NCBI GenBank assembly: GCA_951802425.1
Contig: OX637805.1
Location: forward strand, 1,364,001-1,428,000
Source of the DNA: Clavaria fumosa
Taxonomy: Eukaryota > Basidiomycota > Agaricomycetes > Agaricales > Clavariaceae
Reading direction: 5' to 3'
DNA length: 64,000 nucleotides
The position numbers and the translations under genes were made by a program. The notes beneath the pieces were generated by a model, which had not been told where the DNA came from, ran no database searches, and saw nothing but the letters and a program-made list of their open reading frames with translations. Shown in pieces: positions 20,627 to 32,447 of the stretch. Numbering within the stretch: position 1 is the stretch's first letter; every line of letters begins with the position of its first letter.

Positions 20627-23600
20627 GGCTGGGCGTCTTGACCAGCCAGTTTTGCTTTGTCAGGGTGTTGCTGGAAGAAGTCCTGGAGCAACAGAGTCAC
20701 ATTGGTGAGGTTCCGGTGGGGTTCCCAAGTGTTCTCCTCCATAGGGTACCCCAGCCATTTCACCAAGTACTTCACCCCATGTCCCACCTTTTTGACATCA
20801 AGGATGGCCTCAACATCATACTCCAAGTGGTCATCATCAATTGTGGGAGGGGGGGGCAGAGGTAGACTCTGGGAAGGGAAAGAGGGAGCGACATACGGAG
20901 TGAGCAACACCTCATTGAACACCCGGTGTATCCGCCAAGCTCGGGGGAGCTTGAGCCAGTAGGCAGCTGGTCCAACCTTCTCTTCAACAGCAAAGGGCCC
21001 TGCTCACTTGTTGTCAAGCTTTTTGGAGGGTTGGTCCATTTTTAGGTTCCGTGTGTCCAACCAGACTAAGTCTCCCTTCAAGTATTCCCGACTCAGCTGC
21101 TTTCCCTTATCATAGCTGGCCTTCATTGCATCTGCCGCTTTCCCCATCACTTCCCTGGCTGCTCTTTGAGACTCCATGAGCTTGGCCATCCACTCATCTG
21201 CTGCAGGGTTCACCTCTGAGGGTGGCCGAATTCTGCCATTCCATGGGTGCCAGCCATACTCTAGGTAGAAGGGCGTGAATCCAGTGGCTGAGTGCTCACG
21301 GTTGTTGAGCGCAAACTCAGCAGTAGACAGCCATTCTGCCCAGTCATCCTGTAGGTGGTCCACATAGGCCCAGAGATACACCTCAACCTCCTGGTTAACC
21401 CATTCCATCTGTCCATCTGTCTGGGGGTGGAAGGCTGTACTTGGGTTTGCCTTAACCCCAATCATCCCGTAAAACTCCTTCATGAACCTAGACACAAACT
21501 GGGTGCCTTGGTCACTCACAACTTTCTGCAGAACTCCATGGTCACGGAAGACCCAGTCTTGGAGGATACGAGCAGCACCAAGTCCAGTGAGGTCAAGACC
21601 AATAGCCTCGACAAGGGTCCGCTTTGTGAACTTGTCCATGATGACCAGGATTGCATTGTGCCCACGGGAGAGGGGGAAAGGCCCGACAATGTCCCAAGAG
21701 AACACTGCCCAGGGCCCTTCAGGCACAGGGTGGGGGTGGAGTGGAGCGGCACGCCTAGTACGGTCGGGCTTCACCTTCTGACACATCTGACACCCTCCCG
21801 CATACCGATTTGAATCCTTCACCATCCCCACCAGTAGGATCTCAGCAGTGCTGCCCTCAGCTTCCATGGGCCTGGGTGCCCAGTGATAGGGAGGTCATGC
21901 TCAAAGGTGAGCACTGCCTCATGTGCCTCTGGGGGCACCCAGGTGATTCCGGCCTTCCGCCAAAGTCCCATCCGATCTCTTGTCCACTCATCATCCAGCT
22001 CCTCTGGCTTCTGCACATGTACTGCACTATTTTTCTGGAGTAGCATCTCCATCTCTGATGTGAATGACACACAGGTCTCCACTTCTGGGAAGACCTGTAC
22101 TGGTGCATCCTCCTCCACCATCTCTCCATAATCTGGCCTCCGTGAGAGTGCATCAGCTTTCATGTTTGACTTCCCAGTACAGTACTTGATCTTGAAGTCA
22201 AAGCACTGGAGCTCTCCAACCCAACGGACCTGCCTCAGTTTCAACTTCTGGGGCTTCCAGAAGTACTGGAGGTTAGCATGGTCTGTCCAGATTTCAATAG
22301 TCTCTTCCACCCCAATCAGGTAAGCCCGCCACTCACGTAGTGCCCAGATTACAGCCAGGAACTCCTTGTTGTACACATTGTAATTCTTCTCAGCTGCGGT
22401 GAGGGCTTTGGAGATATAGTCTACAACTCTCCAAGTCCCATCCACCTGCTGCTGCAAGAGAACTCCTCCAGTCGCCAAGTTGCTTGCATCCGTTTCTACC
22501 TTCCATCTCCCTTTGTCTTGTGGTAGAGCCAAGACTGGGGCTGATACTAGTGCCAGGCGGAGATCTTGGAAGGCTGCTTCCTCCTCCTCCTCCCATCTCC
22601 ATGGGACCTTCCCTGTCAGCCGGAAGAGTGGCTTTGCCCAGGCAGAGAGGTTCGGGATGTGCTGGCGGAGGTAGTTCAGCATCCTGTTGAATCTTTGTAC
22701 CTCTTTCACATTCTTCAATCTGGGCCAGTTACAGATCACTGCGCCTTTAGCTGGGTCATGCTCCAGATGGTTGTGGGAGATCTTCATCCCCAGGAAGAAG
22801 ACCTCACTCTTCTCAAACTTGCACTTGCTGAGTCTGAGACACAGCCCATTCTCTCCAAACTTCCTCAAGACCCAATCCATCCAATACCAGTGCATAGCCA
22901 AATCCTCTGCAAACACTATAACATCGTTGACATAGGCTTGAACATGCCCCCCTGCAATCTCTTCCCTCAACACATGGTTCATGAAGCGCTGGAAGGTTGC
23001 AGGTGCATTCTGCAGCCCAAACCACATAACTGCCAGTTCGAAGAGTCCACAAGGTGTTAGGAAAGCACAGCGGTGCTGATGTTCTGGCCAGACCTGCATC
23101 AATGGGAAACCTCCCTTCACATCAATCTTGGAATAGATGGTCGCCCCCTTCAACACATCCACAGTGTCTCGGATGAGGGGGAGGGGGTACTTGTCTTTGA
23201 TTAGATGCAAGTTCAGCCTAGAGTAATCGATAATCAGCTGCAGCTTGTCCTTCTCACATTTGAAGAAGAAGGGGCTTGTGTACGGGGACTTCGAAGGTCG
23301 GATTCGTCCAGAGGCCAGCTGCTCATCCACCCAGCGATTCATCTCTGCCATCTCTTCTCACATTAGAGAGTATAGCTTAGAGGAGAGGTGTCCAGGGTCT
23401 GTTTTAAACTCGATTTTGATATCAAAGTCAGGGCGGGAGCAGGGAAGCTCATCCCACTTTGCTTCACTAAAAACCAAAGGGTAGCAGCTGGGCCAATCAG
23501 GGGTAGGGCCAGTGTTGGGAAAATGGGTGTCTGGGATACTGGCTGAGGCCAGGGTACTCACTTTCGGTGGAACCAAGGGTTGGGCAGGGGGCCAGTGGCT

Positions 23601-23975
23601 GTGTGGGGAGGAGGCACAGGTATTGGGGCAGCGGGTGAGCCTTACTTCAGCTTTCACCCAGTCAATCTCTGGATTATGACGCTTTAGCCAATCATGCCCA
23701 AGGATTGCCATGTGGGACTGGGTCTTCCCTAGGAGGAAGTGGATCCGCTCCTGGTGGTCGCCAACCATCACAAGCAGCTCCATCCCATACCGGATCTTAC
23801 CATCCCTGTTCTGTGTTCCATCCCCATTATACATGGTGATTGGATTCAGCAAGGGAGATGGTTCCAGTCCCACTTTTTTTGCCCACTCCAAGTCCATAAA
23901 GCAGTTGGTGCAGCCTGAGTCGACAAGGGCTTTTGTAGTTGCCCCTTTGCCAGTGCTGAGAGCCTCCAGGTGCAC
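20623..23975 (-). pseudogene. Gypsy-A Pol: protease, RT, RNase H, integrase, chromodomain
   Basis: One long polyprotein broken into pieces. The protease has ALVDSGCTNCF and ILGHDWL (23358-23975). The RT has SKSPYTSPFFFKCEKDK, IDVKGGF and the active site YVNDV (expected YVDDV, so one catalytic Asp is Asn). RNase H has ETDASNLATGGVL, NKEFLAVI and WTDHANLQYF. The integrase has CQMCQKVKPDRTR, SWDIVGPFPLSRGHN, VVSDQGTQFVSRF and FHPQTDGQ. A chromodomain ends it (EYDVEAILDVKKV, VKWLGYPMEENTWEP). Breaks are TGA at 23358 (LM*EEM, Arg expected), a frameshift near 21835 (SYWWGW) and TGA at 21004 (DNK*AGPF). All pieces read in order toward the 3' LTR at 20309. Confidence 0.9.
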
Positions 23976-24127
23976 CTGGATGGAGAGCTCTCAGGGCATA
24001 TGCAATAGGGTGTCCTTCAGCACCTCTGCAAGGCGCTTTGTCGGCTCCACTTTGCTGCTAGTCCCCTTTTCTCTTTTCAGTATTTCACTCTTAGCAGTTT
24101 CCATTTCTGCTTTGTCCTTCACCTCAG

Positions 24128-25537
24128 TGTCAGGACCCATCCATTTTTCCTCAACCTACGACAACTCCATCACCACTCATGGACCTCCCGACACTCCCCT
24201 ACCACCTCATGAACCCCCCTGCACTCTTCCGAAACCCACTTCCTGCTTCCGAACGCCTTCCGGACCCCCCTCACCTTCTCATGACACTCGCAACCATCCT
24301 GCCCTACTCGCATCACCTTCCGCCACCTCCTCCTATGCGTATCCATTGTCCAAACCTACCATTCGATGCACGATGCGCCCTGGCACGACTTCCTCACTGA
24401 ACACGTGACTTGCCGCATGGCACCCCTGGCACTACCGCCAGCGCTACCAGCATTACTCGCATTACTAGCATTATTCATGTGACTCACCACCTAAGGTCAC
24501 CTGCATCACCAGCGTCACCTGTGTCACTAGCGTCACCCATGTGACTGCTCACATGACCATGCGACTTTAGTACTGAAACATGCCACCAATGGTCAGCTGT
24601 ATACCCTCTCAAATTATGCTATCCTTCTTGTCCCCAGTAGCCTATAACTACGTTAGTGATGGTCTGAGCATCTCCCCATAGTTATAGTCATGTATATGTT
24701 TACTTAACTAGGTCGTGACCCATGACCAGCCACGTTCATGACCTTACCTATGTTTTCCTTACCCCTCGCGACCTTAGTAGAACATGCGCATGGTCATTCC
24801 CCAACTAGCTATACCCTGTACTACTATAGTCTCGTCGCCTGGCGACCTTTGTACTTTTCCTTTTCTGTTTTACTACCTGTATGCATGTATATAACATCTT
24901 GCATGTACTTATGGTATGGTAGACTTGATATTGACGCACTTTTGGTTTAAGCTTGAGGCCCCGATGCCCTTTGAGCTTGGAACCATCATGATTGATAGGT
25001 CTTGTCTCCCTTGGTGACCTCAAGATCGTCAAGACACTTTTGCTTTGCTCTAACTTGTCCTCCATGCTTGTACGACTCGCGCACATAAGTATTCTCTTAC
25101 TTTGTCTTGGTACTGATCTTCGAACCCTACAGGTTCTCCCGTCAGTTGGCAAAGTCATCGCCTTCACCGACATACTTCTCGACATCATCGCGACTACCGC
25201 GACTCTCTCAACATTGTCTTCTCCTCTCACCTTGTCCTTTTCCTTTCTTACACTTTATCAGTCAACTTCGCGACCTCCTCAACATTACCTATTTCTCCCT
25301 CCTCATCAATTTCCTTCCCTACGCTTTGTCTACCAACTTCGCAACCTTTCTAGTGACGTCTCCCCTCTCTATACTTGTCTCTTCTCATTCTTACCTCTTC
25401 TCAGACATCTATGCAACCCTCCAGGACCGAGCATTCTCGACTGTGCTCAACAGTTGATTGGTCTTAGTGAGTTTCCAGGACCGGTCACCAACAAGTCGAT
25501 CTCCAGCATCACTTTCGAGATGGGACAAGTCCTAATG
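24128..25537 (+). repeat. LTR-B solo LTR, complete
   Basis: Begins TGTCAGGACCCATCC and ends at CCTAATG (family consensus CCCTAACA). It is flanked by the 5-bp duplication CTCAG (24123-24127 and 25538-25542) and has no internal region, so it is a solo LTR left by recombination. At 1410 bp it is long for an LTR. It sits in gypsy-A between the protease and the Gag zinc knuckle, so it is younger than gypsy-A. It contains several (T)CGCGACC words. ORFs inside (for example 24992-25756) are LTR frames. Confidence 0.85.
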
Positions 25538-25542
25538 CTCAG

Positions 25543-25917
25543 CCCCAATCTGGGTGTGTCTCCGCTGCAAGATAGTGTATTTTGGGATACTAGCTGCAGG
25601 TACAGGGACGGGAGGGGGGCTGGGATATCTACTCCTGAGGCTCCAGTTTGGACTCACTGGGCCTTGTCTCCAAAATCCGGCTCCTCGACAGGAGCCCTCT
25701 TCTCTCTCTCAAGCAACTCCAGGCGGTCTCAGAGCAGTGCGATCTCGTTCTCATAGTCCTCTCCACTACGTACCTGGCTTTCCACGCGTGTCCTGGAGCA
25801 GGCAATCTCTCACCATGTGACCAGCTTGGCCACATCAGAAGCAGGTGCACAACACTCCAGGGGCATGGGCATGATCCACCACCATGGCATCACTGGCGTT
25901 GGTGGGACGCGGCATGG
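25543..25917 (-). pseudogene. Gypsy-A Gag C-terminus with zinc knuckle
   Basis: Minus-strand continuation of gypsy-A upstream of the solo LTR. The frame reads MPRPTNASDAMVVDHAHA and then a CCHC knuckle, C-F-stop-C-GQAGHMVRDC; the stop (TGA, 25835-25837) sits where Arg is normal. The capsid part is missing because LTR-B sequence starts at 25918. Confidence 0.7.
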
Positions 25918-27095
25918 TGTCAGGACCCATCCATTTTTCCTCAACCTAACAACTCTATCACCACTCATGGACCTCCCAACATTCCCCTACCACCTCGCGA
26001 ACCCCCTTACACTCTTCCAAAACCTGCTATCAACTTCCGAACACCTCTCAGGCCTCCATCATCTCCTCACGACACTCGTGATCATACCACCATACTCGCG
26101 TCACCTCCCACCACCTCACCTTATGTGTACTCACCACCAAACCCACTATTTGATACTCAACACGCTCTTACACGACTCCTGCAGCGGCACGTGACTTGCC
26201 GCACGGCACACCGCCACCGGCAGTCAAGCTGTGTATCCTTTCAAATTATGTTCTCCCTTCTTCTTCTCAGTCGTCTATAACTGCGTTAGCCCTGGACCAA
26301 GCCCCTCTGCTCAGTCGTAGTTACACATATGCTTATTTAGTTAGGTCACGACCCATGACCGGTCATGTCCGCGACCTTACCTATGCTTAGTTTACCCCTC
26401 GCGACCTTAGTAGAACACGCGCACGGTCACTCTACGACTAGTTATACCCCGTACTACTATAGTCTTGTCGCCTGGCGCTCTCTGTACTTTCCCTTTCTCG
26501 TCATACTCCCTGTACGTACGTATATATAAGTCTCGCATGTACTTACTGTAAGACAGACTTGATATTGACACATTATTGGTTTAAGCTTTAGGCCCAATGC
26601 CTTCTGAGCTTCGAACCAAGCACGATTGATAGTGCTTGTCTCACTTGATGACCAGATCACACCAAGACCCACTCTGCTTTTCTTCTACCTTGTTCTCGGC
26701 GCTTGTGCAACTTGCGCCACCTAAGTATTTTCCTCATTTCGTCTTGGTACTGATCCTTGGAACCCAATAGGTTCCCTTATCGGTCGGCAAAGTCATTGCC
26801 TTCAACCGATCTACTTCTCAACATTGTCGCAACTTCACGCGACCTCTCCCCATCGTCTATTCCTTTCCTCACACTTTGTTGGTCGACCTTGCGACCCCCT
26901 CAGTGACTTCTCCATTTGTCTTTTTCTCTTTTACACTTGTCTACCGACTTCACGACGTTTCTAATGTCTCTACGACATTCTGGGACCGAGCATTCTCGAC
27001 TGTGCTCAACAGTTGATTGGTCTTAGCAAGTTCCAAGACCAGTCACCAACAAGTCGACTTTTGACATTACTCTTGAGACGGGACAGGCCCTAACA
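25918..27095 (+). repeat. LTR-B copy, no target duplication
   Basis: Starts TGTCAGGACCC and ends GGACAGGCCCTAACA. It is about 230 bp shorter than the solo copy because of internal deletions. Flanks (CATGG before, CCTAC after) do not match, so the sequences on either side were not originally adjacent. It forms the left edge of the segment that appears inverted (see 28923-29511). Confidence 0.8.
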
Positions 27096-27551
27096 CCTAC
27101 CTTATATATCTTAGCCATCTTAGCCATCTTATTTGATATGTAGCTACTTACTGAGAGCTCTCTCAAGCTGATTAAGGTGCCATAAGCTGGCCAAGTTCAG
27201 CTAAGTCTGGTTAAGAAAATTTGACGTTTCCTGATGATTGCATGTGAAGACTCCCGGATCTGCTTGATTTTACGGCGGTTTTTGGCAGCAGCAAAAATCT
27301 TGTCCCGCCAAAGGTTGGGAGATTATACAATCATGACATGACCGAATTGCACATCAGGAGGGCACATGTGCAGCGCCATGATACACGGTTGGCGGAAGTC
27401 CACATATGTGTAATTGCAGACTCGCTACTTTATCTTCGAGAGGTCACCTCGATAATCTCAATGTCAAGTGCGGCTCTGGTGTCATGTCTGGAACCCAGGG
27501 GAAATAATCAAAAACCTATATATGGTAGTATAAGTAAAGGGTATATTGTCA
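27096..27551. other. No gene recognised
   Basis: AT-balanced sequence between LTR-B and the tRNA-like element. The word CTTAGCCAT is tandemly repeated near 27108-27130. A 127-codon frame from 27338 has no recognisable motif. Confidence 0.4.
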
Positions 27552-27645
27552 GCCATCTGGCTCAATGGTTAATCTCTGTGCCAAAGCTATGCATGAAGCT
27601 GTGCATGGAGCCTCAAGTTCAAACCTCTGTGGGTGCAAATTTTTT
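27549..27645 (+). ncRNA. tRNA-like SINE head or tRNA relic
   Basis: Contains an A-box-like TGGCTCAATGG (27558) and a B-box GTTCAAACC (27617), about 58 nt apart, as in tRNAs with a long variable arm. A T-rich stretch that could end Pol III transcription follows (TTTTTTATTTT, about 27640). A full cloverleaf is not convincing, so this is better read as a tRNA-derived SINE head than a working tRNA. Confidence 0.4.
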
Positions 27646-27766
27646 ATTTTGCACAAATCACACTTCATCTGTTCCAAAGCTTCAAGGGCAGATTATTTCA
27701 GTTACTGTACAGAGCTACTGAGTCTGTGAAGGTAGTGTTAGATATTGATAGGGAGAACAAAATGAA

Positions 27767-28645
27767 TCAAATACATACTTTACAAAGACTCCTTTTCCCT
27801 CTTCCTGGGCAATCTGTTTGCTGGCAGACAGCACATCTCTTTATCTTCCTTCTAGACCCTTGGGGAGCCCAAGCCATAAATGAAAGAGCTGATTCTTGAG
27901 CTGGTTGATTTGATGGTAGTACAGTAGTGTCTTCCTCAATATTGGATGTTCCTTGGGATTCAAGAACAGAAGGTATTGTGTGGGTGACTGCAAGGCATGT
28001 GCTTTGCACATCCTCCATTGAATCTGGAACATAAGATTCCATTTCAATGTCCTCAACTCTGGTCATGGCAGGTTCAGGTGTTGCATCTGCCAGCATTTGT
28101 TCACCTGGATGTTGCCTAACTGCAGCTGCTAACACAATAGCAGAGTGATTTTTTGACTTGATCCTGGAAGTATTTGGTTGTCTTTGTCTCTCACTTCCTA
28201 TCAAGCTCTGAGTCCCTTGCTGGTTCTCCATCCAGGTTTTATGGTAAGCTGAGAGGTGTTCTCTGAGCTTGTAGAATATAGTTATGCCATTTGCTTGAGT
28301 TGACCACCATTGGCACATAGTATCAAAATTTGGCTGGCCATGTGACACAAACCAGTCACCTCCAAATGACACTACTCGATGAAACAGCCTGAACTCTGTC
28401 TTAGTGTGAACTGGTGTCACAGCAAATCTGGTCTGTTGTGCAGTTGCCAGATAGCTATAAACATCCTTCCTCTTGCCTTTGAGATGTGAGAGATGAAGCT
28501 TCATTGGATAGATGTGGGATAACCTTGGCAATAAGCTAGGGCTTTCAAGTTGCATATCAGGAGTCATGACTTCAGGTCCAGCATAGTTATTCTGGATCCT
28601 CAGCATGCCAGGAATATTGACAATCCCAAACTGCTCATCAGTTTG
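27767..28645 (-). pseudogene. C-terminal part of exonuclease-type transposon protein, copy 2
   Basis: Same protein block as 1901-2479 but complete to its end: PGMLRIQNN, LESPSLLPRLSHIYP, KREHLS-type linker, then an acidic low-complexity region and a Cys cluster CAVCQQTDCPGRGKRSLCKVC that could bind zinc. The order of domains fits the end of the protein whose first half is at 18646-20308. It is inverted relative to that half. At 28641-28645 it abuts LTR-A through GTTTG, the complement of the CAAAC duplication, showing it is the far side of the same insertion site. Confidence 0.65.
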
Positions 28646-28922
28646 TGTCAGAACTGCTTACATAAGCACCAGAGAAGCAAGAGGGAGGGTTGTGAAAGAG
28701 ATGCGGGAAGATCGTGGGAAAGTCACGTGACCCGGATGGGTGGTGGATTATGTAATAGGAAAATCATGTGACCAGGGCCTGGGTGCATCACGTGATGCAT
28801 GGGGTCCGAGCATGGGAACACCGGCAACTCCCGAAGCACTCACCATATATACCGTGTCCTTTTCTCACTTGTACCCTTTTCCCCTTATGTTAGTATCATC
28901 ATCATTGACCTTACGTTGAGTT
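28646..28922 (+). repeat. LTR-A, 3'-truncated, inverted copy
   Basis: Starts TGTCAGAACTG next to GTTTG and follows the LTR-A sequence until GTTGAGTT. The last approximately 25 bp are replaced by LTR-B sequence. The truncation point is a probable rearrangement breakpoint. Confidence 0.8.
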
Positions 28923-29511
28923 ATATAAATATAAAACTATGTAGTTATAGATGATTAAGGGGAAGAAAGGGAACATATTTGAAGTAATAATACAGCTGAC
29001 CATTGGTGGTGCATTTGAGTGTTAAGGTTGTGAGGTCATAAGAGTGGTCACGTGGTGATGCTAGTGATGCAGGTGACACTAGTGGCATGGGTGACCTTGG
29101 GCAGGGAGTCATGTGAGTGGTGCAAGTAACACAAATAGCACCGGTAACAGTAGTAGCACCGGTGACGGTGGTAGTGCTGGTGACATATTGGCATTGGTAG
29201 TAGTAGTGCCGAGGGTGCCATGTGGCAAGTCACATGCTGGCGGAAAAAGACGTGCAACAACGTGTTGCGTGTAGGATTGGTGAGTCCGGGCAAGGTATGT
29301 GTGTGGAATGAGATACTTGGAGGCATCGTGAATATGGCATGGTGGTTGCGAGTGTCATGTGAGTGCGGGGGAGGTTGGAGAGGCTTCCAGAAGGGGAGTG
29401 TGAGTTTTGGAAGCATGTAGAGGGGCTTGCAAGGTGGTAGAGGGTCGTCGGGAGGGTCGTAGGTGTCGATAGTGTTGGCTTGGATAGGGGAAAAATGAAT
29501 GGGTCCTGACA
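28923..29511 (-). repeat. LTR-B 5' part, inverted
   Basis: On the minus strand it starts TGTCAGGACCC at 29511 and runs about 590 bp into LTR-B before ending at the LTR-A breakpoint. It is immediately preceded on that strand by AAAGGGGGGTAA (29512-29523), a polypurine tract, which establishes TGTCAGG as the 5' end of LTR-B and shows that this copy was a 3' LTR. Confidence 0.75.
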
Positions 29512-29626
29512 TTACCCCCCTTTCAAGCCTCAAGCCCTGCAAGAGTGGAAGTCATGTGATGATTAGTCAGCATGATGTTTGTTGATCAGGTCATGACACC
29601 CAAAATTTTTCTCTAAGTCCAACCAC

Positions 29627-30125
29627 CATGGTCTCTGCTTTCATCAAACAACATGAAACCAAAACCCACAAGGATGAGAACGAGGTCGTGCGTGAAATGC
29701 GCATCTATGATGAAATGGAACCTGGCCACAACCTGGAGATTCTAGAAGATGTGCTGGCCCATCAAAAGGCTGAACAGGCGTGATGTGCGCATTCTCGAGA
29801 AGAAGTCGTGAGGTGTGAAAAGAAGAAAAGTAGGGTCACAGGTCCCAACAAGGTGAGGGACAATGTCGCGGGCCTGAGCAGGTCAGAGGAAAACATCGCA
29901 GGCCCAAGTGGGTCAGAGGAAAACGTCGCGGGCCCAAGCGGGTCAGAGGAAAATGTCGTGGGCCCTAGCAGAATAAGGGGCAAAGTCACAGGTGGGGCTG
30001 ACCCATTGCCCACAGAATTTCTGAAAGCTTGGAAGAAAATTGGGTCAGTGAGGGAGAATAAGGAGTGGAACGAGAGGGAGTGTGAGGTGTGTAATAGTAT
30101 TTCTCATTCCACTTGTCCCTTCTAA
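29627..30125 (+). pseudogene. Unknown small protein with SEENVAGPSG repeats
   Basis: A 166-codon frame from ATG 29627 (VSAFIKQHETKTHKDENEVV) to TAA 30125, interrupted once by TGA at 29781-29783 between AEQA and CAHSREE. The middle has about four degenerate copies of a 10-11-residue repeat ((A/V)GPSGSEENV), encoded by a 36-bp-class tandem repeat at about 29850-29985. It ends with a Cys-containing NERECEVCNSISHSTC. I do not recognise the family. It lies beside the polypurine tract of the LTR-B element, so it may be a transposon-captured or Gag-like fragment. Confidence 0.4.
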
Positions 30126-30600
30126 TTGTTACGAGTTCTTGATTTATCAAGAATTCATTCTTATCAACCCCAGAAAAGGGACCATCATTGATTCATTGAT
30201 TCATTGATTCATCTTTTTGAGTGCATATAGAGAAAACTTTTTCAGTTTCTTAGCCAAAAATCTGAAAATATTATGGAATGTAGTATACAATAAGACACAT
30301 GATATATCTCCAAATTGCATTGATATCTGTTTGCATTCACTCACAATTTAGGAAACAATGTGTAAAATGAAAATTTGTTGCAAAAAATTCTCAGACTTCA
30401 ATTTAATTCTAAAAATCTTGAAAATATTCATGAAGGTAACCTATCCTGATAGCATTTTTCAAAATACCAGGTTTTCATTAAATCCCACTAGTTCTTCCAG
30501 CAATAATATTTTAATTTAATAAAGACAGACAATCTTTTTTCCATTCATCTTTTCTTTTCTTTCATGCTGTGCAGTGTGGCAAAGTCCTGCCTTTTTGGGA
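30126..30600. other. AT-rich noncoding sequence
   Basis: No gene seen. Contains a small tandem (ATTGATTC)n run at about 30188-30212 and long A/T-rich text, the start of the Helitron 5' noncoding region or its flank. Confidence 0.4.
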
Positions 30601-31170
30601 CATAAATGTTTCACTCATATCTCAACAGCCACTGGATGGAATCCCATGAATTTTGGACAGCACATAGACAATCATCGGATTGTTTTATGCTAATATTTTT
30701 GTGATTTTATCACATGTACTGTGGGTGTGAGGGCAGTTGAAATTTCATGGCACCCAATCTGCATTTTAATTTTTAAACTCAGAGAGTGCTGAATGTCATA
30801 GCTCCACAACCACTGGATAGAATTATGTGAAACTTTGTAGGTGGATAGGAACCTATGAGCAGGCCCTAAATTAATATTTTCAAGATTTTATCACATGAAT
30901 TACAGGCGTGGGAGCAAATCCGCGTCGTGCCGATTTTAAACTCCGACATTCTGGAAAGTCGCACTCAGGCACTTCTATGGCCATATCTCTGCAACCAGTT
31001 GATGGATTCTCGCCAAATTCTGAGAGTATGTGGACATGTATGGGTAGTACATACATTAATATTTACAAGAATTTAGCACATTTACTGGAGGTGCAAGAAA
31101 ACAAAAGTGTTGTGTTACACTCAAAATTTCTTTTGTGGCAGCATTGAGAGTGAAGTTTTTGATTCAGAGT
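30600..31170. repeat. Diverged tandem repeats of about 190 bp
   Basis: Three direct, diverged units start at about 30617, 30798 and 30982. Each opens with a CATAT/AGCTC...CAACCA-TGGAT...GAAT word, then TTAATATTT...ATTTTATCACATG, then a GGCGTGGG or similar word and a TTTTAAACTC end. Relatives lie at 37570-37640, 38540-38930, 39100-39190 and 47060-47700. Confidence 0.55.
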
Positions 31171-31790
31171 TAGCAAACATATTACACATGATTCTGAGGC
31201 AGATTTTATGTTAATTTTAACATAACAAACTGCTTGAAATTTTATGAAGAAATAAGTGAGATACAGTAGTTTTAATGATTTTGTACCATGAAATCATGGT
31301 ATTTTTTATCTAAGAGATACCAGACATATTATACATCATTCTAAAGTGTCCTTTATTAATTGACTGCCACAAACCACATGCAATTTGATGGAGAAATGAA
31401 TGAGTTATGGCCAACACAAAAAAATGTGACCTCAATGCAGCTGTGCTACACTTTGTGGTGACTGCCAATCCATGGTGTTTTTTTATCTCAGAGTTAGGAA
31501 GCATATTATACATCATTCTAAAGAAAATTTTATGTTAAATCCAACATCACAAACCACTTGTGATTTCATGAAGAAATGGGTGAGATATAGTAGTTTTAAC
31601 ACTTTTGTACCATGAAATCATGATATTTTTTCTCTCAGAGATACCAGTCATATTATACATCATTCTAAAGCACTTTTTACCGCGAATTGAATGCCACAAA
31701 CCACATGCAATTTGATGGAGAAATGAATGAGATATAGCCAACACAAAAAAAAAGTGACCTGAAAGCGGCTGTGCTCCACTCTGCCTTTAT
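31170..31790. repeat. Tandem repeats of about 155 bp, paired into about 310-bp units
   Basis: The word ATATTATACATCATTCTAAAG recurs at about 31327, 31503 and 31650, with a weaker form near 31178. The CCACATGCAATTTGATGGAG block recurs at about 31373 and 31703. Alternate units are most alike, giving a higher-order 310-bp repeat. Confidence 0.6.
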
Positions 31791-32010
31791 CATCTTTTGA
31801 TCTTCAACTACCATGCTGTCTCTGACCATCTTGTCTCTCCTGCTACTGTTAACATCTCCTCTTGTTTCAACACTACCCAAGACTGCTCCTTTACAGGTTT
31901 TGACCCTCTTCTATCCATTACACCTGCTAACTGATCTGTGTCAGCCTTGGATCTGTGGGCCTGATAATGGTGCTCTGTACACTCTTGGGATGGGTTTAGC
32001 TGGTGTGAAG

Positions 32011-32365
32011 ACATCTGCTAAGGGTTTGGGAGACTCATGGGTCCTTGTTGAAGGCATGTATTCATGTCATTCCCTTCCTTTCCCTCTTTTTGACCACTTT
32101 TTGTCTTTGCAATTGGGCGCTTTTTTTGGCCTTTTTGAGCAGAAAGTACTTGTTCTCTTGGCTCAAACACATCTGCTGAGGGTTTGGGAGACTCATGGGT
32201 CCTTGCTGAAGGCATGTATTTATGTCATTCCCTTCAATTCCCTCTTTTTGACCACTTTTTGTCTTTGCAATTGGGCGCTTTTTTGGCCTTTTTGAGCAGA
32301 AAATACTTGTTCTCTTGGCTCAAACATATCTGTTGAGGGTTTGAGAGACTCCTGGGCTCAGGCTG
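32011..32365. repeat. 158-bp direct repeat, 2.3 copies
   Basis: Near-identical copies start at 32011, 32169 and 32326 (partial), each opening (A)CATCTGCTGAGGGTTTGGGA and including CAATTGGGCGCTTTTTT. A frame through them (31813-32295) begins with a hydrophobic leader but then repeats in shifted phases, so it is unlikely to be coding. Confidence 0.75.
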
Positions 32366-32447
32366 AAGGTGTGTCCATTGTGTTATTTCCCTCTATCTCA
32401 CATTTCTGACACCTAATATTCTGGCAGAAGCTTATTCTCCTTTTGAT

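Noticed and set aside
31813..32295. Small secreted protein with a hydrophobic leader
   Set aside because: The frame runs through the 158-bp direct repeats, which are read in different phases in successive copies; no conserved mature region.
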